Source: Lentibacillus lipolyticus (GTDB taxonomy: Bacteria; Bacillota; Bacilli; Bacillales; Amphibacillaceae). From it: a stretch of 64,000 bases of DNA. The stretch spans positions 28,960 through 92,959 of the forward strand of contig SEIO01000008.1 in NCBI GenBank assembly GCA_004145795.1. The letters run 5' to 3'. The notes under the pieces are model-generated. The model saw nothing but the letters and a program-made list of their open reading frames with translations, did not search any database and was not told where the DNA came from. The position numbers and the translations under genes are program-made. Below, in pieces: positions 29,640-37,073 of this stretch; within the stretch, counting starts at the first letter, position 1, and every line of letters starts with the position of its first letter.

Positions 29640-31289
29640 CTATTTGTTATAAGCAGCAGCATACGTATTCCAGCCGCCGTCGAGATTGATGGCATGAAAT
29701 CCATTTTCATCCAAGATGCGTGATGCCATGTAGCCACGCAACCCAGCCTGACAGTATACATAAATGGTTTCGTTGGCCGGCAATTCATTAAGGCGGTTAC
29801 GCAAATCGTCAAGTGGGATGTTGATAGCGCCATCAATGAACCCTTGTTCCAGTTCATACGGGTTACGGACATCGATCAATGTATCACCATTTTTCGCGAC
29901 AGCATCTATTTCATGCCATTGAACGGTTCGCGTCATTCCTTCTACCATGTTAGTGGCAGTATAGCCAGCCATATTCACCGGGTCTTTTGCTGATGAATAT
30001 GGTGGTGCGTAGGCAAACTCCAAATCCGGCAAATCCATAACGGTTAATTCACCTTTCATGGCGGTTGCAATGACATCGATTCGCTTGTCAGCACCGTCCA
30101 TACCAACAGCTTGTGCACCGTAAATGTTGCCTGTTTCTTTATCAAAAATAAGCTTTAATGCGATGGACTTAGCCCCGGGATAATACCCGGCATGGGAAGC
30201 GGGATGTATATGGATTACGTCATAAGGTACACCGAGTTTGGTTAGTGTTTTTTCATTATTGCCGGTCGCCGCTACCGTGTAATCGAAAACTTTAGCAATC
30301 GATGTGCCTAGTGTACCCTTGTAAGCTACTTTTTTTCCATAGATAGTGTCTGCCACCATCCGTCCTTGCCGGTTAGCTGGCCAAGCTAACGGCACCATCG
30401 TTGGTTGACCGTTTGTATAGTCCTTCACTTCAATCGCGTCACCGATGGCATATATATGCGGATCATTCGTTTGTAGCTGGTCGTTCACTTGAATGCCGCC
30501 GCGCTCGCCAATGGATAGTCCGGCATTTTTTGCTAGTTCGTTTTCAGGACGGACACCGATAGATAATAGAATCATATCTGTGTTGATCTCTAAACCATTA
30601 CCCGTTATAACTTTACGTCCATGGTCTTCAAAAGCTTGTACAGCATCATCGAGAATTAATTGTATTCCTTTATCGATAAGGTGCTGATGAATGATGGAAG
30701 CCATTTCGTAATCAATAGGACCCATTACTTGGTTTGACATTTCAATGATTGTTACGTCTAACCCACGTTCACGCAAGTTTTCTGCCATCTCCAGTCCAAT
30801 AAAACCACCACCAACTACGACAGCGTGCTTTGGATGCTGCTGATCAACGTAAGCCTTTATGCGGTCGGTGTCAGGTATACTCCGTAAAGTAAAAAGTCCT
30901 TCAGCTTCCTGAATACCTTGGATAGGAGGTACAACCGGACGCGCACCAGGTGATAAAATGAGTTCATCATAAGATTCTTGATATATTTCACCTGTCTCAT
31001 GGTTTGTTACAGTGATAGATTTGGCAGATCTGTCAATCGCGGTTACTTCATTGGACGTACGGACTTGCATATTATATCGTGCAGACATACCCTCGGCGGT
31101 TTGCACAAGCAATTTATTTCGGTCTTGGATAGTTTCCCCTATATAATAGGGAAGTCCGCAGTTGGCAAAAGAGATATAAGGTCCTTTTTCCAGCAAAATA
31201 ATCTCAGCCTGTTCATCTAATCTTCTTAGTCTGGCTGCAGCCGTTGAACCGCCGGCCACGCCACCAACAATAATAACTTTTTTGGACAT
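29640..31289 (-). CDS. cdr: CoA-disulfide / polysulfide reductase with C-terminal rhodanese domain (CoADR-Rhd)
   Basis: This 549-residue protein has an N-terminal FAD loop VIIVGGVAGGSTAAAR and the single redox Cys44 in SFANCGLPYY, the CoADR signature. An NADH loop VVVGGGFIGLEMAENL lies near residue 150. Residues ~450-549 form a rhodanese domain with Cys513 in YCQAGLRG. Such fusions reduce CoA-persulfide or polysulfide with NAD(P)H. The gene diverges from the cstR operon across a region with three operator-like palindromes, so it belongs to the same persulfide response. The start is ATG 31289 after GAAGGAG. Confidence 0.9.
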   Translation of the reverse strand: MSKKVIIVGGVAGGSTAAARLRRLDEQAEIILLEKGPYISFANCGLPYYIGETIQDRNKLLVQTAEGMSARYNMQVRTSNEVTAIDRSAKSITVTNHETGEIYQESYDELILSPGARPVVPPIQGIQEAEGLFTLRSIPDTDRIKAYVDQQHPKHAVVVGGGFIGLEMAENLRERGLDVTIIEMSNQVMGPIDYEMASIIHQHLIDKGIQLILDDAVQAFEDHGRKVITGNGLEINTDMILLSIGVRPENELAKNAGLSIGERGGIQVNDQLQTNDPHIYAIGDAIEVKDYTNGQPTMVPLAWPANRQGRMVADTIYGKKVAYKGTLGTSIAKVFDYTVAATGNNEKTLTKLGVPYDVIHIHPASHAGYYPGAKSIALKLIFDKETGNIYGAQAVGMDGADKRIDVIATAMKGELTVMDLPDLEFAYAPPYSSAKDPVNMAGYTATNMVEGMTRTVQWHEIDAVAKNGDTLIDVRNPYELEQGFIDGAINIPLDDLRNRLNELPANETIYVYCQAGLRGYMASRILDENGFHAINLDGGWNTYAAAYNK

Positions 31290-31318
31290 ATCAATCATTC
31301 TCCTTCATTTCACTGTTT

Positions 31319-31364
31319 TACCCCACCGGGTATATAGGCATCATATGATAACCCGTTGGGGTAT
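31319..31364 (-). promoter_or_regulatory. CstR-type operators and promoter of the CoADR-Rhd gene
   Basis: Two palindromes, TACCCCACCGGGTAT (31319-31333) and ATAACCCGTTGGGGTAT (31348-31364), flank a minus-strand TATGAT (31345-31340). A weak CTGCAT (31368-31363) lies 17 bases upstream of it. The second palindrome fills the -35/-10 spacer, as in the divergent promoter. A/T-flanked ACCC...GGGT sites are what CsoR/CstR-class repressors bind. Confidence 0.65.
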
Positions 31365-31384
31365 GCAGTGATTCACATCACTTG

Positions 31385-31413
31385 TTGACAAAATACCTCA
31401 CGGGGTATATGAT
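31385..31413 (+). promoter_or_regulatory. Sigma-A promoter of the sulfur operon with a CstR-type operator in its spacer
   Basis: A perfect TTGACA (31385-31390) and TATGAT (31408-31413) are 17 bases apart. The spacer contains ATACCTCACGGGGTAT (31393-31408), a near-palindrome matching the two sites on the divergent side. Repressor binding there would block RNA polymerase. This strongly suggests persulfide-sensitive control by the CstR encoded 400 bases downstream. Confidence 0.75.
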
Positions 31414-31442
31414 AGAGACAAATCGCTAGAGAGGAGAGACAC

Positions 31443-31784
31443 ATGACACTGGCATTTATTTTAATATTGACGATGGTACTTGTATTCATTTATCGACGTT
31501 ATGTTCCGGTGGCGGGTATTGGAAATTTTCCGCTTCATTCGGTATCCTATAGTAAGGAAGAAGTTATTTTAGTCGATACAAGGGATTTTCAGCTGTCATG
31601 CCGTAATCCAATCAAGTGTGCATATCAGCTTCCAATTCCATACCTAAAGCGATATATTCATGAAATACCATCTGATAAACACGTCGTTATAGTCGCTTCC
31701 GATTATGAAGGAAAAAATTTAGGAGCGCGTTTTTTGAAACAGAAAGGTATAAATGTTATTGGTTTTCACATGATGAAGGAATAA
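31443..31784 (+). CDS. Membrane-anchored rhodanese-like protein without the catalytic cysteine
   Basis: This 113-residue protein begins with a hydrophobic anchor (residues 3-17). It then has a rhodanese-like fold with the Asp-Thr-Arg segment VILVDTRDFQ, a PIPYLKRYI loop and a VVIVASDYEGKNLGARFLK segment. The position where active rhodaneses have a Cys (the CRxGxR loop) reads ASDYEG, so it is probably not a sulfurtransferase but a membrane tether or binding partner. It is the first gene after the operator-bearing promoter and precedes cstR by 13 bases. A broken paralogous piece lies at 36421. Confidence 0.7.
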   Translation: MTLAFILILTMVLVFIYRRYVPVAGIGNFPLHSVSYSKEEVILVDTRDFQLSCRNPIKCAYQLPIPYLKRYIHEIPSDKHVVIVASDYEGKNLGARFLKQKGINVIGFHMMKE

Positions 31785-31797
31785 GGAAAGGAGTGAC

Positions 31798-32064
31798 ATG
31801 GTTATGCAATATGAATCCGACGTAAAAAATCGTGTAAAACGTATTGAAGGACAAGTCCGAGGACTAATGAAGATGATGGAAGAAGAAAAAGAGTGCCGCG
31901 ATGTCGTTACACAGATGACCGCTGTCCGCAATGCCCTAGACCGTACAGTTGCTTTAATCGTTAGCCAAAATTTGGAACAGTGTATCCGTGAAGAGAAAGA
32001 GGAAGGCGAAAGCTCGGAGGATCTTATCAAAGAGGCGGTCAACTTGCTTGTTAAAAGCAGATAA
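31798..32064 (+). CDS. cstR: CstR, persulfide-sensing CsoR-family repressor
   Basis: This 88-residue all-helical repressor has the CsoR-family [14 protein letters not shown] start. Of the copper-sensor triad only the two Cys are kept (Cys33, Cys62), with Asn (SQNLEQC) where CsoR has His. This Cys-Asn-Cys pattern, and the end ESSEDLIKEAVNLLVKS, are hallmarks of CstR. It senses reactive sulfur by Cys persulfide crosslinks and releases DNA. If translation begins at the second Met (31804) the Cys are 31 and 60, as in S. aureus CstR. It likely represses both divergent units here. Confidence 0.9.
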   Translation: MVMQYESDVKNRVKRIEGQVRGLMKMMEEEKECRDVVTQMTAVRNALDRTVALIVSQNLEQCIREEKEEGESSEDLIKEAVNLLVKSR

Positions 32065-32110
32065 ACAAAAGGTGTTGACAAATGTAAAGTTATCCATTAC
32101 TGTAAAAAAC

Positions 32111-32140
32111 AGGTTGAGTGATTAGCACTAACCTTTTTTT
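32111..32140 (+). terminator. Terminator after cstR
   Basis: AGGTTGAGTG pairs with CACTAACCT (one bulged base), followed by seven T. It separates the cstR unit from the DsrE gene. Confidence 0.75.
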
Positions 32141-32153
32141 CTTGCTTTTTTAA

Positions 32154-32169
32154 ATACCCGTACAGGTAT
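32154..32169 (+). promoter_or_regulatory. CstR-type operator before the DsrE gene
   Basis: ATACCCGTACAGGTAT is an A/T-flanked palindrome of the same design as those at 31319-31408. It lies between the cstR terminator and the DsrE gene, so the second part of the locus likely has its own CstR-controlled promoter. Confidence 0.6.
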
Positions 32170-32208
32170 ACGTATATTTGCTATTTATAGAAAAGGAAGG
32201 GGATGCAA

Positions 32209-32688
32209 ATGTCAGAGAAAAAGAAAACGACCATTGTCTTATTCAGCGGTGATTATGATAAAGCGATGGCGGCTTATATCATTGCCAATGGAGCAGCAGC
32301 ATATGATCATGACGTCACCATATTCCATACCTTTTGGGGATTAAATGCCTTGCGCAAAGAAAATCAGACCCCGGTTAAAAAAGGATGGATGGAAAAAATG
32401 TTTGGGAAAATGATGCCAAGAGGAACTGAAAAAATGGGGCTTTCCAAAATGAATTACCTTGGCATGGGACCAAAAATGATTAAGAAAGTAATGAAGAAGC
32501 ACAATGCGATGCCACTGCCACAATTGGTTGAAATGGCACAGGAACAAGATGTCAACTTGATTGCCTGCACCATGACCATGGATCTGCTTGGACTGCAAAA
32601 GGAAGAACTGCTTGATGACATTGACTATGGCGGTGTTGCTGCTTACGTTGGCGAAGCAGAAGAAGGAAATATAAGTCTTTTTATTTAG
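32209..32688 (+). CDS. DsrE/DsrF/DrsH-like (DsrE2-type) sulfur-carrier protein
   Basis: This 159-residue protein has a DsrE-type fold with the start TTIVLFSGDYDKAMAAYIIANG, the segment VTIFHTFWGLNALRK and the end DIDYGGVAAYVGEAEEGNISLFI. The conserved Cys lies in LIACTMTMDLLG near residue 123. DsrE2 proteins bind and relay persulfide sulfur together with TusA and rhodaneses, all of which follow here. The start is ATG 32209 after AAGGAAGGGG; the ATG at 32203 abuts that box. Confidence 0.85.
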   Translation: MSEKKKTTIVLFSGDYDKAMAAYIIANGAAAYDHDVTIFHTFWGLNALRKENQTPVKKGWMEKMFGKMMPRGTEKMGLSKMNYLGMGPKMIKKVMKKHNAMPLPQLVEMAQEQDVNLIACTMTMDLLGLQKEELLDDIDYGGVAAYVGEAEEGNISLFI

Positions 32689-32752
32689 TTTATATATACC
32701 CCTACCCGTAAACGATCATACACTCTAATGATTGGTGAGAGAATAGAATAGT

Positions 32753-32833
32753 GAATTCCTTGAGCAGCACGGATACGATATCACAAATGTCAACGGCGGC
32801 ATGCTCGCCTGGACGGAGGACGTGGAAAAATAA
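32753..32833 (+). pseudogene. C-terminal remnant of a rhodanese gene
   Basis: These 27 codons (EFLEQHGYDITNVNGGMLAW, then TEDVEK and TAA) match the end of the intact rhodanese at 36579 (EFLQEKGYDVTNVDGGMLAW) at most positions. No start or catalytic loop precedes them. It is a leftover from deletion or recombination in the sulfur locus. Confidence 0.8.
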
Positions 32834-32849
32834 CAGGGAGGTAGTAATT

Positions 32850-33419
32850 ATGGGAATTACAGTGAATGAAACATTGGACGCCAAAGGGTTTGCTTGTCCG
32901 ATGCCGATTGTTAAAACAAAAAAAGCAATTGCCCATTTGGAACCGGGGCAAGTTATAGAAGTGCAGGCAACGGACAAAGGTTCTACCGCCGATATTAAAG
33001 CTTGGGCGGAAAGTACTGGCCATCAGTACCTTGGCACCGTTGAGGAGGATGAAGTACTAAAGCATTATTTGCGTAAAGCAAGTGACCATGAATCCAACGA
33101 AGAAACCGAATACGAAGAAGTAATCGATTTAAACGAACTTCGTCAAAGAATGGATGGGGAGGAAGCTATAATCATTCTCGATGTTCGTGAACATGCTGAG
33201 TATGCCTTTAACCATATTCCAGGCTCCATCAATATTCCGCTTGGCGAATTGGAGGACCGTATGGATGAATTGGAAAATGACAAAGAAATTAACGTCATTT
33301 GCCGGACGGGCAGTCGAAGTGATTTGGCATCACAAAAGCTTTCAGAAAAAGGTTTCAAGAATGTGAAAAATGTGGTGCCAGGTATGGCCCAATGGGATGG
33401 ACCAACAGAACGGCATTGA
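32850..33419 (+). CDS. TusA-rhodanese fusion protein (CstA-like)
   Basis: This 189-residue protein joins an N-terminal TusA domain (Cys16 in FACPMPIVKTKKA) to a rhodanese domain (residues ~88-185, Cys151 in VICRTGSRSD) through an acidic linker. Both active Cys are present. S. aureus CstA is a related multidomain sulfurtransferase with rhodanese and TusA parts. The likely job is to take sulfane sulfur from small thiols and pass it on to the dioxygenase encoded next. The start is ATG 32850 after GGGAGG. The last residues overlap a DsrE relic read in another frame. Confidence 0.85.
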   Translation: MGITVNETLDAKGFACPMPIVKTKKAIAHLEPGQVIEVQATDKGSTADIKAWAESTGHQYLGTVEEDEVLKHYLRKASDHESNEETEYEEVIDLNELRQRMDGEEAIIILDVREHAEYAFNHIPGSINIPLGELEDRMDELENDKEINVICRTGSRSDLASQKLSEKGFKNVKNVVPGMAQWDGPTERH

Positions 33420-33483
33420 AGTAGGCGGTGCCGCAACATTCATCGAATTTGCGAAGGACGCTGACATGTCACTGACATTTTAA
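33412..33483 (+). pseudogene. C-terminal remnant of a DsrE-family gene
   Basis: Read in the frame starting GGC at 33412, the bases encode GIEVGGAATFIEFAKDADMS followed by LTF and TAA. This is the typical end of small DsrE proteins and resembles DYGGVAAYVGEAEEGNISLFI of the intact gene at 32209. It overlaps the stop of the TusA-rhodanese gene, so a deletion joined that gene to the tail of a former neighbour. Confidence 0.65.
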
Positions 33484-33507
33484 TCAATAAAAGGGAGGCG
33501 ATGGAGC

Positions 33508-34638
33508 ATGTCACAAAGTATCACAACGAAGGAACTAGCACGTCGCGTCGTCAATCGGGAAGACACATGGATTCTTGACGTCCGGAACACGGATGAGTTT
33601 GATGACTGGAAGATTGAAGGAGACAGTGTCCACGTCATCAATGAACCTTACTTTAACTTGCTCGATGGTGTCGAAACGCTCACCGAGAAAATAAGTAAAG
33701 ATCAGGAAATAATTGTCGTATGCGCAAAAGGCGGCTCTTCCCAAATGGTCGCTGAATTGATGGAAGAAGCAGGTTTCACGAATGTTTATGACCTGGAAGG
33801 TGGCATGAAAGCCTGGAGTGAACATCTGGAGCCGGTCAAAATAGCTGATTTGAATGGTGGCGGAAGCCTGTATCAATTTGCCCGTCTTGGCAAAGGATGT
33901 CTTTCGTATATGGCCATTTCTGAAAATGAAGCGACTGTTATTGATGCTAACCGCATGACGGATGTTTATGAGCGGTTTGCTGAAGAGAAAGGTGTCACTA
34001 TCAAGCATACCATCGATACGCACCTTCATGCTGACCATATTTCAGGTGGCCGTCAGCTAGCTGAACACACTGGTGGGACGTATCATTTGCCACCGAAAGA
34101 CGCTGGTGACGTAACATTTGACTATAAACCATTGGATGAAGGCAATGATATAACGGTTGGCAATACAACTATTAAGGTGCAGCCGCTGTATTCACCGGGC
34201 CATACAATTGGAAGCACGTCGCTCATTATCGATGATCAATACTTGTTGACAGGAGATATCCTGTTTGTCAAATCAATCGGACGTCCAGATCTGGCCGGAA
34301 AAGCAGACGACTGGGTTGGTGATCTGCGCGAGACGCTATACAGCCGTTACAAAGCGCTCTCTGATGATTTGGTCGTATTGCCAGCTCACTATTCATTTGT
34401 CGAAGAACTGGGTGAAGATGGCAGTGTCAAAGCACGATTGGGCGATTTGTACCAGCGTAACGAGGGATTGCAAGTGGATGATGAACAAGCGTTCCGCACC
34501 ATGGTAACAGAGAATCTGCCGCCACAGCCGAATGAATATGAAAATATCCGGCAGACCAACATGGGTAAAATGAACCCCGAAGACGAAAAGCAACGTGAGA
34601 TGGAAATTGGACCAAACCGTTGTGCGGTCCATGGTTAA
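33508..34638 (+). CDS. Rhodanese-persulfide dioxygenase fusion (CstB-like, reversed domain order)
   Basis: This 376-residue protein starts with a rhodanese domain (residues ~5-108, Cys72 in [10 protein letters not shown]). An ETHE1-type metallo-beta-lactamase dioxygenase follows (residues ~115-350), with [19 protein letters not shown] and LTGDILF metal motifs. Persulfide dioxygenases oxidise glutathione-, CoA- or bacillithiol-persulfide to sulfite, and the rhodanese can then make thiosulfate. In S. aureus CstB the dioxygenase comes first; here the rhodanese does. It is preceded by GGGAGGCGATGGAGC. It is the main oxidative enzyme of the locus. Confidence 0.88.
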   Translation: MSQSITTKELARRVVNREDTWILDVRNTDEFDDWKIEGDSVHVINEPYFNLLDGVETLTEKISKDQEIIVVCAKGGSSQMVAELMEEAGFTNVYDLEGGMKAWSEHLEPVKIADLNGGGSLYQFARLGKGCLSYMAISENEATVIDANRMTDVYERFAEEKGVTIKHTIDTHLHADHISGGRQLAEHTGGTYHLPPKDAGDVTFDYKPLDEGNDITVGNTTIKVQPLYSPGHTIGSTSLIIDDQYLLTGDILFVKSIGRPDLAGKADDWVGDLRETLYSRYKALSDDLVVLPAHYSFVEELGEDGSVKARLGDLYQRNEGLQVDDEQAFRTMVTENLPPQPNEYENIRQTNMGKMNPEDEKQREMEIGPNRCAVHG

Positions 34639-34705
34639 TCATAAAAATTAGCGTTCACAACAAAATTTAAGTGATATTTTAAACAAAATCTCGAAGGAGG
34701 AACTT

Positions 34706-34936
34706 ATGATGGAAGCTGCAAAAGTATTAGACGCAAAAGGAATGGCATGCCCAATGCCAGTTGTGAAAACGAAAAAAGCAATGGAAGAGATTAATTCAGG
34801 TGACATCCTGGAAGTTCATGCAACAGATAAAGGCGCCAAAAGCGACTTGACAGCATGGGCGAAATCCGGCGGTCACGAGCTGGTGGATCAAGCAGAAGAA
34901 GATGACGTACTGAAATTTTGGATTAAAAAAGCTTAG
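34706..34936 (+). CDS. tusA: TusA-family sulfur carrier protein
   Basis: This 76-residue protein has the TusA CPxP motif (Cys15 in [13 protein letters not shown]) and the end VLKFWIKKA. It closely resembles the TusA half of the fusion at 32850, so one probably arose from the other by duplication. It carries sulfane sulfur on Cys15 between sulfurtransferases. AAGGAGG precedes ATG 34706 (ATG 34709 is also possible). Confidence 0.9.
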   Translation: MMEAAKVLDAKGMACPMPVVKTKKAMEEINSGDILEVHATDKGAKSDLTAWAKSGGHELVDQAEEDDVLKFWIKKA

Positions 34937-34940
34937 TGGA

Positions 34941-34966
34941 GACCCCTCATATAGGGGTCCCCTTCT
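34941..34966 (+). terminator. Small hairpin between tusA and tauE
   Basis: GACCCCT pairs with AGGGGTC around CATAT, followed by CCCCTTCTTTT. It probably thins transcription into tauE rather than ending it fully. Confidence 0.5.
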
Positions 34967-34980
34967 TTTGGGAGGGATAT

Positions 34981-35769
34981 ATGCCTATGGAGTATAGTAT
35001 TGTTTTTATTCTGGTTTTATTTTTGATTGGTTTTGCTGGTTCCTTTATTTCCGGCATGGTAGGAATTGGCGGATCCATTGTTAAATACCCGATGCTCCTA
35101 TACATTCCGCCGTTATTAGGGTTATCGGCATTTACAGCCCATGAAGTTTCGGGCATTAGTGCTGTTCAAGTGCTGTTTGCAACCATTGGCGGTGTTTGGG
35201 CTTACCGGAAAGGCGGTTACCTAAACAAAAAGCTTATTATTTACATGGGTATCAGCATTTTAATCGGAAGTTTTATTGGTGGTTACGGGTCACGCTTCAT
35301 GACCGATGGCGGGGTCAATTTTGTCTATGGTGTGCTGGCTACCATCGCAGCAGTTATGATGTTTATTCCTAAGAAGCAGATAGATGATATTCCGCTTGAT
35401 CAGGTCACCTTTAATAAGTGGATAGCTGCAGGTCTGGCCTTCTTGACGGGTATTGGCGCTGGCATCGTTGGTGCAGCAGGCGCATTTATTTTAGTACCGA
35501 TCATGCTGCTAGTCTTGAAAATACCGACACGCATGACCATCGCATCATCACTGGCCATTACATTTATTTCATCGATTGGTTCAACTGCCGGAAAAGTCCT
35601 GACCGGGCAAATCCTTTTTCTGCCCGCGGCAATCATGATCGTGGCAAGCTTAATTGCTTCCCCATTAGGAGCCAACGCGGGTAAGCGGATAAACACGAAA
35701 GTATTGCAAGGGATCCTAGCTGTTCTGATTTTAGGTACTGCAATTAAAATTTGGCTGGATTTCTTTTAA
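34981..35769 (+). CDS. TauE/SafE-family sulfite or organosulfonate exporter
   Basis: This 262-residue protein has eight or so membrane segments. The repeated TauE/SafE motifs [20 protein letters not shown] near the start and [20 protein letters not shown] near residue 165 are clear. The S. aureus cst operon also has a tauE, thought to export sulfite or a related oxyanion made by the dioxygenase. The start is ATG 34981 after GGGAGGG, past the tusA stop. Confidence 0.88.
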   Translation: MPMEYSIVFILVLFLIGFAGSFISGMVGIGGSIVKYPMLLYIPPLLGLSAFTAHEVSGISAVQVLFATIGGVWAYRKGGYLNKKLIIYMGISILIGSFIGGYGSRFMTDGGVNFVYGVLATIAAVMMFIPKKQIDDIPLDQVTFNKWIAAGLAFLTGIGAGIVGAAGAFILVPIMLLVLKIPTRMTIASSLAITFISSIGSTAGKVLTGQILFLPAAIMIVASLIASPLGANAGKRINTKVLQGILAVLILGTAIKIWLDFF

Positions 35770-35810
35770 AAATTGGTTTGTTGGACTAAAATTTCCTATG
35801 AGGTGATACA

Positions 35811-36386
35811 ATGGAACACAACCGTTTCAATCCAAAAAATGCGGATAAATTAATGAGCAAAGAACGTCAAGCGACCTTGCAGCCTAATAAAACCATTGAC
35901 TACTTACAGCTGACCAATCAAGATACAGTAGCTGATTTAGGTGCCGGACCAGGTTTGTTCACGATACCGTTAGCCAAACGGACAGAAAAAGATGTGTATG
36001 CCGTGGACATTGAACCGGAAATGCTCGAAAGACTCAAGCAACATGCAGAAGAAGAAAATATCGAAAACATCAAACGGATAGAAAGTGACCTTGAACAGAT
36101 AGATCTCGCTGATCAATCGGTGAACCGGGTTTTAAATGCGTTTGTCATTCATGAAGTAGGTAGTATTGACCGGACGATTGATGAAATGAAACGGATTCTC
36201 ACCCCTGGCGGATATTTGTTGCTAATGGATTGGGAAGCGGTTGAATCGGAATCAGGTCCACCGCTCGAAATCAGAATACCTTCTGAACAGATGGAAGCCA
36301 TGCTGCAAGATCACGGGTTTAATACGGAAGTGTTTCATCCAAGTTCACAACACTATGCAATTAGAGCGAAAAAAGAGGAGTATTGA
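35811..36386 (+). CDS. Class I SAM-dependent methyltransferase
   Basis: This 191-residue protein has motif I VADLGAGPGLFTIPLAK, motif II YAVDIEPEMLERLKQH and motif post-I ESDLEQIDLADQSVNRVL. It is a small UbiE-like methyltransferase. Sitting between tauE and a rhodanese, it may methylate a sulfur or thiol compound, or a metalloid. That is inference from context only. A ribosome site AGGTGAT precedes ATG. Confidence 0.75.
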   Translation: MEHNRFNPKNADKLMSKERQATLQPNKTIDYLQLTNQDTVADLGAGPGLFTIPLAKRTEKDVYAVDIEPEMLERLKQHAEEENIENIKRIESDLEQIDLADQSVNRVLNAFVIHEVGSIDRTIDEMKRILTPGGYLLLMDWEAVESESGPPLEIRIPSEQMEAMLQDHGFNTEVFHPSSQHYAIRAKKEEY

Positions 36387-36420
36387 TCATACCCGACCGT
36401 ATAAAAGTGACATCGGTATG

Positions 36421-36510
36421 AACATCCTTGTAGTGGATATTGGAAATATGCTTACTTATTCAGTATCCTATAGTCGTAACGGTGTTGTTATTGCTGATGA
36501 AAAAGGTTGA
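36421..36510 (+). pseudogene. Fragment paralogous to the membrane-anchored rhodanese-like gene
   Basis: The 29-residue frame VDIGNMLTYSVSYSRNGVVI matches AGIGNFPLHSVSYSKEEVIL of the intact protein at 31443. Base identity is highest over TATTGGAAAT and TTCAGTATCCTATAGT. It has neither anchor nor C-terminal half. With the relics at 32753 and 33412 it shows that this locus was once larger or duplicated. Confidence 0.6.
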
Positions 36511-36578
36511 TAACTGTATCTTGAGGGAATGGATTATAATATGGAAAATCACTATAACGAAATCAGGAGGGACTACGC

Positions 36579-36878
36579 ATGAAACAAATTGATATGAAAG
36601 AATTGACGGAGAAAATAAATAATAAGGAAAACGTACATGTCATCGATGTGCGTGAAGACGATGAGGTGGCACAGGGTAAAATTCCTGGTGCCAAGCATAT
36701 TCCATTAGGTGAAATCCCGGAACGTCTTGATGAAATGGACAAAGAAAAGCATTACTATATGGTTTGCCGCTCCGGGGGCCGCAGTGGTAAGGCAAGTGAG
36801 TTTTTGCAAGAAAAAGGCTATGATGTGACCAACGTCGACGGCGGCATGCTAGCTTGGGACGGTGAAGTAGAAAAATAA
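36579..36878 (+). CDS. Single-domain rhodanese sulfurtransferase
   Basis: This 99-residue protein is one complete rhodanese domain with VIDVREDDEVAQGKIPGA and the active loop MVCRSGGRSGKA (Cys63). It transfers sulfane sulfur between thiols. It is the last gene of the persulfide locus, preceded by AATCAGGAGG and followed by a strong terminator. A TATAAT at 36535-36540 suggests its own promoter, but the -35 is poor. Confidence 0.9.
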   Translation: MKQIDMKELTEKINNKENVHVIDVREDDEVAQGKIPGAKHIPLGEIPERLDEMDKEKHYYMVCRSGGRSGKASEFLQEKGYDVTNVDGGMLAWDGEVEK

Positions 36879-36936
36879 AAAGTTGCCTGAACTTGAATCA
36901 GGGTATCCCCCCCATTATTACAAAGGGGCGCTTGAG

Positions 36937-36976
36937 CCATAAACTTCAGTACGATAAGAAGTTTATGGTTTTTTTT
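36937..36976 (+). terminator. Terminator of the persulfide locus
   Basis: CCATAAACTTC (36937-36947) pairs perfectly with GAAGTTTATGG (36958-36968), followed by eight T. Confidence 0.93.
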
Positions 36977-37073
36977 ATATTTCATAGGATCTGGTCGGTC
37001 GTAAAACTGCATGAATTCTGGACAGGTGTAGTGTAAAATGGATAAGCGTTAGGTAATGGAAAGAGGGATGTGA

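Noticed and set aside
32695-32710. TATACCCCTACCCGTA as a further CstR operator
   Set aside because: The right half is not the inverted GGGTA form; at best a decayed site next to the rhodanese relic.
34936-34980. Upstream start for TauE overlapping the tusA stop
   Set aside because: The extension crosses a hairpin and lacks a ribosome site; GGGAGGG points to ATG 34981.
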